Shown piece by piece: positions 34,170-43,337 of a stretch of 64,000 bases of DNA (positions are counted from its first letter, which is position 1; each line of letters starts with the position of its first letter). A model generated the notes under the pieces. The model worked only from the letters and a program-made list of their open reading frames with translations. It did no database searches and was not told the DNA's origin. The translations under genes and the position numbers were made by a program. Source of the stretch: Cordylochernes scorpioides (taxonomy: Eukaryota; Arthropoda; Arachnida; Pseudoscorpiones; Chernetidae); NCBI GenBank assembly GCA_030710605.1, contig CP092863.1, positions 60,832,500 through 60,896,499 on the forward strand. The letters are read 5' to 3'.

Positions 34170-34574
34170 TTAGAGATGGTCGGGGGAGCAGGTAACATAC
34201 GCTCGCGTGTTGATAACTCGGAGGGGCGCTTGCAGGAGGTTTGCTGGCTTTCTCAGTCTTGTAGAGTATTGTAGTTGGGCCCGATCTGCTTGGGCGTCGT
34301 AGTTGGTGAAGAAGCTCTGCGCCTCGTACGAACCATCGTAGCGATTCCACCTCTCGCGATGTCCGGTCGCCGAGGAGAGCTGATATATCGTCCTGGCTAA
34401 ACTCCCCAGGACATCTGACACCGGCGGCGGGGGTGTGACGTCTTCCTGGCCGGGGGCGACTTCCTGCGTCCTACCGAGGGTGTTTTCTTTCTTCGGAAAA
34501 GTGTTTTCGCCACTTTCGGAGTCGGGATCGGACTCCATGGGTTCCTTTGGATTCTCCTCTCTTCCCTGTTCCAT
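34170..34574 (-). pseudogene. Gag-like N-terminus of element B
   Basis: 134 codons from a Met about 80 nt downstream of the 5' LTR (MEQGREENPK). The N-terminus is acidic and Pro/Ser-rich. The second half has RWNRYDGSYEAQSFFTNYD, resembling the start of the capsid fold in gypsy-type Gag (aromatic-rich F-x-G/D region before a helical core). It stops early. It is recognisable only as gag-like; no zinc knuckle is seen. Confidence 0.5.
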
Positions 34575-34655
34575 CTTTCTGTACAGACAGTGGTCTACTT
34601 GCTTACTTGTACCTTGGCGTCCACTATCCTGTCGACTCTTCGTTACGGGGGAGTC

Positions 34656-35450
34656 TGTGATATCTTGGGACCTCTGGGACCAGTGTTACCTGATGCTAGA
34701 CGAACCTCGATGTCAACTCTACCGTGCAGTCGTGGTGGAAGGCGACACAGCTGGGCCAAAGGTGAAATAAACAGACAGAGATTCCACTAAAAGCGTCTGA
34801 CGTCAAGAAGGAATGGGATGAGGAGAGAGAGACTTTAGAGCAAGTGTTACCGTTGGGAGCCAAGCGAAGACTGACAATTCTAGGTCCTTGATTTAACACC
34901 AAGACTCAGTTTCTCTCTGATTGGTTGAGAGATGATCACATGCTTTTTCCCTATTGGTTGACCTATTTAGATGCTTCTTTCCTAATTGGTGGGACTTTTT
35001 CACGTGGCCGTAGGCTATTGGTTGACCTACTTAGGTGATGTCTTCTCGCGGCTTTCTTTGATAGAAAATACGTCCGGTCTTGTTCCGGAAATTGGGCGTC
35101 ACTCTTAGCTTTTATGACTTCTACGTTACCAGATACGTCTTGCCTTGCCAGGAAGTATTGACTGTACAAGTTATTTATATTTGTGCTGGTTTGAGGCCTC
35201 TTTTGCTAGGCCTTGCTTCGACTTCTGTCCTAAGCCTGATTAGTTTTAACCTTAACTTTCTCCTGTCTCTCTCCATTCCTTCTATCTGTACAGTTGCAAT
35301 ACTTTATTAGATCCTTACGCGGTACAGATTGATGTTAGTTGAGGTTTTCTATGTGCAGTACATAAGAAGTTATATACAGTCATGGGGTGGAACATGTGGT
35401 AGTGGATATTTAGACTATTTACAACAATTCCATGGTCTTAAATCATCACA
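34656..35450 (-). repeat. 5' LTR of element B
   Basis: 795 bp, pairs with 29804-30598. The adjacent leader (34575-34655) contains GAGTCGACAGGATAG, the module also found after the LTR of element A. Confidence 0.8.
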
Positions 35451-35680
35451 TATATAATGAGAAATATTATAAAAATAATAATAATATTTACAAAGATTTT
35501 CCTATAGTATATATAAATCGATATCTATTACTTACAATTTATACTTATACTTTTAACTACTTTTTAAATTTATAAACGAATTGTATTGTAGTGGAATATC
35601 TTCAAATACATTTTGAGAACGCCCTTGGAACTTTAGAAAGATTTTTAACGCCTTGCTGAATGTTTAATTTTTGTTTGCTC

Positions 35681-35713
35681 CTGACGAGGACAAAAGATTT
35701 TTGTCGAAACGTC
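35681..35713 (+). ncRNA. Hammerhead ribozyme motif, right arm
   Basis: Same sequence as the left-arm motif, in the opposite orientation. CTGACGA at 35681-35687, GAAA at 35706-35709, GTC at 35711-35713, followed by GAGGTAATAAAAA which can pair with TTTTTGTTTGCTC upstream (stem I with a small internal loop). Confidence 0.65.
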
Positions 35714-35793
35714 GAGGTAATAAAAAGATTCACTGGCCGAAGTATCTTCATTTTCAAGAAATATGAATGCCGGCCAGGCAGCCTCTATCTTTA

Positions 35794-38125
35794 CAATATT
35801 GTTAGGGCCATACTTCTCTTGGATCAGTAAATATTGAACCAATATTGTTAGGGCCACGCTTCTCTTGTATGAGTAAATATTGAACCAATATTGTTAGGGC
35901 CATACTTCTCTTGGATCAGTAAATATTGAACCAATATTGTTAGGGCCATGTATCTCTTGGATCAGTAAATATTGAACCAATATTGTTAGAGCCATGCTTC
36001 TCTTGAATCAGTAAATATTGAACCAATATTGTTAGGGCCATGTTTCTCTTGGATCAGTAAATATTGAACCAATATTGTTAGAGCCATTTTTCTCTTGGAT
36101 CAGTAAATATTGAACCAATATTGTTAGAGCCATGTTTCTCTTGGATCAGTAAATATTGAACCAATATTGTTAGGGCCATGTTTCTCTTGGATCAGTAAAT
36201 ATTGAACCAATATTGTTAGAGCCATGTTTCTCTTGGATCAGTAAATATTGAACCAAAATTGTTAGGGCCATGCTTCTCTTGGATTAGTAAATTTTGAAAA
36301 AAAATTGTTTGGGCCATGCTTCTCTTGGATCAGTAAATATTGAACCAATATTGTTAGGGCCATGCTCGTCTTGGATCAGTAAATATTGAACCAATATTGT
36401 GAGGGACCTGCTTCTCTTGGATCAGTAAATATTGAACCAAAATTGTTTGGGCCATGCTTCTCTTGGATCAGTAAATATTGAACCAATATTGTTAGGGCCA
36501 TGTTTCTCTTGGATCAGTAAATATTGAACCAATATTGCTAGGGCCATGCTTCTCTTGGATCAGTAAATATTGAACCAAAATTGTTAGGGCCATGCTTCTC
36601 TTGGATCAGTAAATATTGAACCAAAATTGTTAGGGCCATGTTTCTCTTGGATCAGTAAATATTGAACCAAAATTGTTAGGGCCATGTTTCTCTTGGATCA
36701 GTAAATATTGAACCAATATTGTTAGGGCCATGCTTCTCTTGGATCAGTAAATATTGAACCAAAATTGTTAGGGCCATGCTTCTCTTGGATCAGTAAATAT
36801 TGAACCAAAATTGTTAGGGCCATGTTTCTCTTGGATCAGTAAATATTGAACCAAAATTGTTAGGGCCATGTTTCTCTTGGATCAGTAAATATTGAACCAA
36901 TATTGTTAGGGCCATGCTTCTCTTGGATCAGTAAATATTGAACCAAAATTGTTAGGGCCATGCTTCTCTTGGATCAGTAAATATTGAAAAAAATTGTTAG
37001 GGGGGGGGGGGGGGGCCATACTTCTCTTGGATCAGTAAATAATGAACCAATATTGTTAGGGCCATGCTTCTCTTGGATCAGTAAATATTGAACCAATATT
37101 GTTAGGGCCATGTTTCTCTTGGATCAGTAAATATTGAACCAATATTGTTAGGGCCATGTTTCTCTTGGATCAGTAAATATTGAACCAAAATTGTTAGGGC
37201 CATGCTTCTCTTGGATCAGTAAATATTGAAAAAAAATGTTAGGGGGGGGGCCATACTTCTCTTGGATCAGTAAATAATGAACCAAAATTGTTAGGGCCAT
37301 GCTTCTCTTGGATTAGTAAATTTTGAAAAAAATTGTTTGGGCCATGCTTCTCTTGGATCAGTAAATATTGAACCAATATTGTTAGGGCCATGTTTCTCTT
37401 GGATCAGTAAATATTGAACCAAAATTGTTAGGGCCATGCTTCTCTTGGATCAGTAAATATTGAACCAAAATTGTTAGGGCCATGTTTCTCTTGGATCAGT
37501 AAATATTGAACCAAAATTGTTAGGGCCATGCTTCTCTTGGATCAGTAAATATTGAACCAAAATTGTTAGGGCCATGCTTCTCTTGGATCAGTAAATATTG
37601 AACCAAAATTGTTAGGGCCATGTTTCTCTTGGATCAGTAAATATTGAACCAAAATTGTTAGGGCCATGCTTCTCTTGGATCAGTAAATATTGAACCAAAA
37701 TTGTTAGGGCCATGCTTCTCTTGGATCAGTAAATATTGAAAAAAATTGTTAGGGGGGGGGGGGGGGCCATACTTCTCTTGGATCAGTAAATAATGAACCA
37801 ATATTGTTAGGGCCATGCTTCTCTTGGATCAGTAAATATTGAACCAATATTGTTAGGGCCATGTTTCTCTTGGATCAGTAAATATTGAACCAAAATTGTT
37901 AGGGCCATGCTTCTCTTGGATCAGTAAATATTGAAAAAAAATGTTAGGGGGGGGGGGCCATACTTCTCTTGGATCAGTAAATAATGAACCAATATTGTTA
38001 GGGCCATGCTTCTCTTGGATCAGTAAATGTTGAACCATTATTGTTAGAGCCATGCTTCTCTTGGATCAGTAAATAATGAATCAATATTGTTAGAGCCACG
38101 CTTCGATCAGTAAATATTAAACCAT
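35794..38125 (-). repeat. 46-bp satellite, right part
   Basis: About 50 monomers of the same unit as 29019-29558. Four monomers have lost CCAATATT and gained G-runs of 16, 9, 15 and 11 (37000, 37242, 37752, 37947). Each is followed by the same TAAATAATGAACC variant, and TTAGTAAATTTTGAAAA variants recur at 36283 and 37313. This indicates higher-order repeat units. Confidence 0.95.
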
Positions 38126-38468
38126 TTTAATTTAGCTCTGCTGTTACAACTATGTCTTCTAAAAAGAGAATAATTTTAAAGAATGAGAGGTGCTAGTGCA
38201 AACATTTACGTGTGCGCCTGGTGTTAAATAAATTCCTCCTTCTAATAGGTGTTATTTTATCCTCTGCGTATTTTTATATTAGGTCACTACGGAAACTTTA
38301 CCCTGTATGTATAATAAAAAAGGCCTAACCTGACCGCTCACATAAGTATTTTTTTAATGACAGAGAACCATCTAGTGTAATAAAAATAATCTAAACGGTG
38401 ATTTAGGTTAATTCTATAATATTTTTGACGAACTAATTTTCTTTATAAATAAAAAAAAATCAACCCAC
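38126..38468. other. No feature seen
   Basis: AT-rich DNA between the satellite and a duplicated LINE tail; nothing identified. Confidence 0.4.
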
Positions 38469-38706
38469 GTACGCGTTTGGGGCATTTCTCCTTTCTTTCT
38501 TGTTGTTGTTGTTGTGCAAAGATAACACAAATTCCATAAGTCCATGCTCCTCCAGCTAAATCTCATGAAATGGGATGTAGGGGTGCAGCTTACGCGTTTG
38601 GGGCATTTCTCCTTTTTTATTGTTGTTGTTGTGCAAAGATAACAAAAATTCAATAAGTCCATGCTCTACCAGCTAGATCTCATAGAATGGGATGTAGGGA
38701 TGCAGC
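38469..38706 (-). repeat. Tandemly duplicated LINE tail
   Basis: Two ~120-bp units (38469-38591, 38592-38706), each with TACGCGTTTGGGGCATTTCT, TTGTTGTTGTTGTGCAAAGA and CATAAGTCCATGCTC-type blocks. On the minus strand each encodes the last ORF2 residues (LEEHGLMEF or LVEHGLIEF) followed by a (CAA)n tail, like the LINE at 63420-63785. Extremely 5'-truncated. Confidence 0.65.
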
Positions 38707-38869
38707 TTTCGTTGATCATGGCACACTTTGGGGAAAGTTTGCCTGTATTTTGAGGCCGTTCGTAACATGGAAGCCATAAAAAATTTACAACATCAAGTCA
38801 TATGCAAAATCTATCCTAATATTCAAATGTATATGTAAATCAGTTAGCATTTTAACGATGTTTCTATGT

Positions 38870-38935
38870 TTCCATGTACTCCAGTAGAAGGACAGAGATG
38901 CCTGAAAGCTTGAGATTACATTTAATAAAGATAAA
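38870..38935 (+). repeat. Hammerhead-like module, degenerate
   Basis: TACTCCAGTAGAAGG, a spacer, CCTGAAAGCTTGAG and AATAAAG repeat the order of the 21423 module (core, stem II, GAAAGCT, GAG). The core reads CAGTAGA. No partner arm is seen nearby. Confidence 0.4.
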
Positions 38936-39101
38936 TAAACACATCTCCAGAAACCTGTGGCATTTGTTTGATTAATATCCAGGAGATTTAAACAATTTGC
39001 ATTGTTTATTTTCATGAAGTAATCCACAATACCGAGTGATTTGCTGTCGACAGTCAATGAGAGAAGAAAGTGTTTTTATTTTTCATTTCGACTTAGAGAG
39101 A

Positions 39102-39384
39102 TTTTTTTGAGATTGAAACTGATTTATTACAATGTACATATAAAATTATATAGGGTTAATTATATAGAGAGGGGGAAAATGTATAAAACAAAATAATTAC
39201 AAATCGTTTGTATCAGACGAATACCACTGGGTGTCGTCTCGTTCAATGTCGCATTCTGCCCTGAAGTCGGACAGCATCTTGCCTAGGTCGGAGTCCTTGT
39301 CCCCGACATGGGCGATTGCCTTGTCAAGGAATTTCTTTAGAGCAGAGTTCTGCTCGGGCGAGAGATACTAGAGAACGTCCTCCC
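39102..39384 (-). pseudogene. LINE C-terminus and 3' UTR with TSD
   Basis: Bracketed by the 14-bp TSD TCGACTTAGAGAGA (39088-39101, 39385-39398), with a short A-run at the 3' end. On the minus strand 39384-39198 is open to a stop and includes LSPEQNSALKKFLDKAIAH and DTQWYSSDTNDL, a helical acidic C-terminus. AATAAA follows near 39130. The segment resembles EFLNIVIEHVGEKNSV in the fragment at 23231-23582. Confidence 0.65.
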
Positions 39385-39680
39385 TCGACTTAGAGAGAGC
39401 GCTATGTCCCACTAGGGACACTTGAACCTTATAGATAAACTAAACATAGAAAGAAAAGAAAGAACATTTGAAATATGTAAAAGAATTAGTATACAATTTA
39501 GTTAGATGAAAATAGAGAAAATATCAACAAAGAAGACAGAGTGAGGGAATGCTATTGTGAAGAGATACTGAAAGTCTATTTAGACTGCCCCAGGTTGACA
39601 CTCCATAGATGAAGGAACGAATTGAATATGTTCTTTCAAGCCGAGTACTCACAAATGTTCTGATTTTGCTGCTCCATGGA

Positions 39681-39845
39681 ATGGGGAAATGCCATTGCCC
39701 CGTTAGTCAGCCACATTTCGGAGCTCCCTGTTCACGGTTACCGTAGCGGCTCGGGGCTAACGACACCGTACTTCACCCTACAGGGCAGTCCCTTAATTGT
39801 GAATGGTAATGGTATTGTGATCAGGGTGCACGGACCGATCTGATC
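39681..39845. mobile_element. Short unclassified retroposon
   Basis: 165 bp, less AT-rich than its surroundings, flanked by the 11-bp duplication TGCTCCATGGA (39670-39680, 39846-39856). No coding frame and no obvious A-tail. TSD length suggests LINE-type insertion, but the family is unknown. Confidence 0.5.
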
Positions 39846-39889
39846 TGCTCCATGGACAAGACACCACCACCAACTCACAAATTTTGCTT

Positions 39890-40290
39890 CAACGACTTAC
39901 ACACAAAAATCAAAAGTACTTGGACCTAAGTAAAATTAATTTAACACACAGAAATGTGTACACTCAAAAGTACATACAATAAAAAAAGAAAAGACGTAAA
40001 TAAAATTAAAAAAACACACAATAAGTCATAACAAAACCAGTACTTTTATTGCAGCGTTGATAAGGAGAGGACCGGGGTTACATAGGTATGTCAGGAGAGC
40101 ACCAAACACGGACACAGAGAACGTTTTAAGCGTCTCTACAATAACTCCTGGAAGAGTTCACGCATTCCTTATGAACACCCTTTATATACAAACATGGCCA
40201 TATTGGTCTCATCAGAAGACATACGAGATCAGTTCGCTAAACATCTTCTTTCGATATCATTGATGAGCTTAAACTGCTTATGTTTGTCAA
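39890..40290 (-). repeat. Solo LTR related to gypsy-3
   Basis: Shares with the gypsy-3 LTR the blocks TTTATATACAAACATGGCC (TATA box on the minus strand), TTTTATTGCAGCGTTG (AATAAA on the minus strand) and AAATGTGTACACTCAA. No internal sequence lies next to it, so it is a solo LTR or a fragment. Borders are approximate. Confidence 0.65.
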
Positions 40291-40296
40291 ACAATA

Positions 40297-40582
40297 ACTC
40301 TGTAAGATATTACAGTGACCTTTATTGAAGACACACTCATGGACAAAACTTAAGGAAGCTATACCTTTTACCATGTATATCGGGATTCAGAAAATAACTC
40401 TGAAAGATACACTCATGGATAAAACTTAAGGAAGTTGTACCTTTAAGTATGTATATCAGGATTCAGACAATAACTCTGAAAGATATTACAGTGACCTTTA
40501 TTGAAGACACACTAGATAACCAAGTGTGAACAAAATTGCCTCTGTTTTCACTATTTCACTATTTAAGTTTAATCCATGAGTG
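40297..40582. mobile_element. Tc1-type MITE with partial tandem duplication
   Basis: 40410-40582 is bounded by TA and the inverted repeat CACTCATGGAT.AAACTT / AAGTTTAATCCATGAGTG. The preceding 40331-40409 repeats its left part, and AATAACTCTG.AAGATATTACAGTGACC occurs at 40297 and 40462, so part of the unit is tandemly duplicated. Non-coding. Confidence 0.65.
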
Positions 40583-41245
40583 TATAGGATGAACTAGCTA
40601 CTCAAAGTATGATATGTCGAAATCAATAGTTGAAACGAGGATTTTGCTTAGAGACCCCGCTCATAAGTGAATGCCATTAAAAATAGTACCTAATGAAGAG
40701 GGTATTAAGGGAATCAGTTCAAGAAATGAAAGTCAAAGCACCTGTACATGTAAGAGAGTTGAGTTATGAAGATAGCGCTCAATGAAAGCCGATAAAATGA
40801 CATTGGTGCGTGAGAAGGTAAGGTAAAATGTCGCTGACGCCATATGTAAGGGCTTATGTAACTAGATGCTACGAGCCCTCGCTGTCCAATCATCCCCGAG
40901 AAGGTGCGAACGCTATCGAACGTCGTCCCCGCCCACGCCAAATCGATGTTTGAAGGCGAGAACCCCGCTGTGGATCCAGGAAATGGCGATTGGAGAAACT
41001 AAGAAAGAAAAAGAGAGTCGAGAGTACGGGGTGTCCGAGCCAAGGTGAGGTAATGACATGGCCAGGAAGCACGGCAAGGCGCCCGCCACGTGCGTTGGTT
41101 TGTTTTTAGCCGGAGATTTCAAGGTCAGCCTGCCGTGGAGGGCGGAGCCTGGTTGCTATGGCGACCCAAGGCCAAGGTCAAAATGGCTGCCTCTTGCCCG
41201 CCGGGTAAACATCAAGGCGGCTATTTCTGTTGGTGGTGGATTCTT
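40583..41245 (+). other. Unassigned; GC-rich CpG-containing stretch with an X-box-like site
   Basis: 40850-41240 is far more GC- and CpG-rich than its surroundings. It has a CCAAT box near 40886, a donor-like AAGGTGAGG near 41042 and, at 41152-41165, GTTGCTATGGCGAC, a full match to the RFX X-box consensus (RYYNYY-AT-RRNRRY). A promoter or first exon of a host gene is possible but no coding exon is seen. Confidence 0.3.
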
Positions 41246-43018
41246 GGAGGCTGGGCTCTCTTTCCCGTTCTTCTGCTTGCTGTCGTCCATTCTACCTCGT
41301 TCTTTGGTTCTTTCTTGGCTCTTGGAGTCAGCTTTCGTCCGTTCCATTGCTCTGGTTGCTATATAGGTGTTGTTATGGTTTCTTTAGTTTGGATTATTGG
41401 AGGCTGGGTTCTCTTTCTCGTTGTTCTGATTGCTGTCGTCCATTCTACCTCATTCTTTGGTTCTTTCCTGGGTCTTGGACTCAGCTTTCGTCCTTTCTTG
41501 GTTCAGTTCTTACCATTGATCTGGTTGCTAGCTGTTGTTATGGTTTCTTTAGTTTGGATTATTGGAGCCTGGGCTCTCTTTCCCGTTGTTCTGCTCTCTG
41601 TCGTCCATTCTATCTCATTCTTTGGTTCTTTCTTGGTTCTTGGAGTGAGCTTTCGTCCTTTCTTGGTTCAGTTCTTACCATTGTTCTGGTTGCTAGGTGT
41701 TGTTATGGTTTCTTTAGTTTGGATTATTGGAGCCTGGGCTCTCTTTCCCGTTGTTCTGCTCTCTGTCGTCCATTCTATCTCATTCTTTGGTTCTTTCTTG
41801 GTTCTTGGAGTGAGCTTTCGTCCTTTCTTGGTTCAGTTCTTACCATTGTTCTGGTTGCTAGGTGTTGTTATGGTTTCTTTAGTTTGGATTATTGGAGCCT
41901 GGGCTCTCTTTCCCGTTGTTCTGCTCTCTGTCGTCCATTCTATCTCATTCTTTGGTTCTTTCTTGGTTCTTGGAGTGAGCTTTCGTCCTTTCTTGGTTCA
42001 GTTCTTACCATTGATCTGGTTGCTAGCTGTTGTTATGGTTTCTTTAGTTTGGATTATTGGAGCCTGGGCTCTCTTTCCCGTTGTTCTGCTCTCTGTCGTC
42101 CATTCTATCTCATTCTTTGGTTCTTTCTTGGTTCTTGGAGTGAGCTTTCGTCCTTTCTTGGTTCAGTTCTTACCATTGTTCTGGTTGCTAGGTGTTGTTA
42201 TGGTTTCTTTAGTTTGGATTATTGGAGCCTGGGCTCTCTTTCCCGTTGTTCTGCTCTCTGTCGTCCATTCTACCCCGTTCTTTGGTTCTTTCTTGGCTCT
42301 TGGAGTCAGCTTTCGTCCTTTCTTGGTTTAGTTCTTACCATTGTTCTGGTTGCTATGTGTTGTTATGGTTTCTTTAGTTTGGATTATTGGGGGCTGGGCT
42401 CTCTTTCCCGTTGTTCTGCCTGCTGTCGTCCATTCTACCTCGTTCTTTGGTTCTTTCCTGGCTCTTGGAGTCTGCTTTCGTCATCTTACTTTAGGGCTTA
42501 CCATTGTTCTGGTTGCTGTCGTCTATTCTACCTTGTTCTTTGATAGTGGTTCTTTCTTGGCTCTTGGAGTCTTCTTTCGTCCGTTTTTGCTTTAGTGTTT
42601 ACCATTGTTCTGATTGCTGTCGTCCATTCTACCGCGTTCTTTGGTTCTTTCTTGGCTCTTGGAGTCAGCTTTCGTCCGTTTTTGCTTTAGTGCTTACCAT
42701 TGTTCTGATTGCTGTCGTCCATTCTACCTCGTTCTTTGGTTCTTTCTTGGCTCTTGGAGTCAGCTTTCGTCCGTTTTTGCTTTAGTGCTTACCATTGTTC
42801 TGATTGCTGTCGTCCATTATACCTCGTTCTTTGGTCCTTTCCTGGCTCTTGGAGTCTGCTTTCGTCCGTTTTTGCTTTAGTGTTTACCATTGTTCTGATT
42901 GCTGTCGTCCATTCTACCTCGTTCTTTGGTTCTTTCTTGGCTCTTGGAGTCAGCTTTCGTCCGTTCTTGCTTTAGTTCTTACCATTGTTCTGGTTGATTT
43001 CTTCTTATGGTTTCTTTA
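41246..43018. repeat. 165-bp minisatellite with derived 95-bp units
   Basis: About seven 165-bp units (e.g. starts at 41534, 41699, 41864, 42029, 42194) with GGTTTCTTTAGTTTGGATTA and GTCGTCCATTCTA, then a spacer and four 95-bp units that lack an internal ~70 bp (about 42600-42980). Because 165 is divisible by three, two plus frames stay open for over 400 codons at once. The 95-bp units shift frame each time. I treat it as non-coding. Confidence 0.8.
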
Positions 43019-43029
43019 GTTTGGATTAT

Positions 43030-43337
43030 TAGATGATATTGGATGATAATGTTCGTCAACATAGGGCTGGTGTGGTCGACACTTTTCTCCAAAACCATGC
43101 AATTTCTCGGATGAATTGGACAGCTCGATCTCCAGACCTAAATCCCATTGAGCATGTATGGGACAACCTAGGACGGCGGATCTCATCCCTCCAACTCCCT
43201 CCTAGAAACACTCATGAACTAGAAACAGCCTTAACACAAGAGTGGGCGTTGATTCCACAGGAGCTGATAAACTCCCTAATTCTTAGTATGGGTCGCCGAG
43301 CTTGTCTATCAGTTAAAGGCGATCACACCCCATATTA
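43030..43337 (+). pseudogene. Tc1 transposase C-terminal fragment
   Basis: 102 codons with the second catalytic Asp in LDDNVRQHRA and the catalytic Glu in LNPIEHVWDNLG, 34 residues apart (DD34E). It continues through PRNTHELETAL and ends RRACLSVKGDHTPY, the usual Tc1 terminus. The N-terminal paired-type DNA-binding domain and first Asp are missing; the minisatellite abuts directly upstream, so the left half was lost. A likely right terminal repeat lies near 43805-43829 (reverse strand CACTGGCCCGCAAAATTAAA). Confidence 0.85.

Larger units (their letters stand above)
30599..34655 (-). other. Interior of element B
   Basis: Apart from the gag and protease remnants at its 5' (right) end, the interior has no recognised coding sequence. 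Blocks near 30880-31010, 32990-33080 and 33230-33440 match element A (9790-9940, 8040-8170 and 7650-7850 in A). The plus strand is C-poor and G-rich, so the sense strand is G-poor. A plus-strand frame at 33897-34274 is antisense to the gag/protease region and is not a gene. Confidence 0.55.
29804..35450 (-). mobile_element. LTR element B, pol-less relative of A
   Basis: Direct repeats of 795 bp at 29804-30598 and 34656-35450 show no difference by eye. Flanks are TATATA on both sides. Orientation is minus: a gag-like frame, a protease-like motif and blocks shared with element A all read on that strand. The 3' edge CCGGGGCCATC before TGTGATGATTTAA matches A, and AGTCGACAGGAT lies just inside the 5' LTR as in A. 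No RT, RNase H or integrase in the 4.06-kb interior. The sense (minus) strand is G-poor. Confidence 0.8.
29559..35793. mobile_element. Inverted-arm Penelope-like element, split by LTR element B
   Basis: Left arm 29559-29694 (-) and right arm 35609-35793 (+) are inverted copies that share a hammerhead-like module and AAGTTCCAAGGGCGTTCTCA. The right arm extends ~45 bp further (CCGGCCAGGCAGCC). A 12-bp TSD CAATATTGTTAG (29547-29558, 35794-35805) places it in the satellite. Without element B only ~260 bp of AT-rich non-coding DNA lies between the arms, so it is non-autonomous. Hammerhead motifs and inverted or direct terminal repeats are known features of Penelope-like elements. Confidence 0.7.

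Noticed and set aside
33897..34274. Plus-strand 125-codon gene in element B
   Set aside because: It is antisense to the gag-like and protease-like remnants that fix the element on the minus strand.
35794..38125. CRISPR-like array from evenly spaced repeats
   Set aside because: The whole 46-bp unit is repeated with no unique spacers, and the setting is eukaryotic; it is a satellite.
41090..42543. Two overlapping plus-strand frames of 413 and 437 codons as hydrophobic repeat-protein genes
   Set aside because: Both are open only because the repeat unit is 165 bp without stops in two frames; the derived 95-bp units break frame at each copy, and no start context or domain is convincing.
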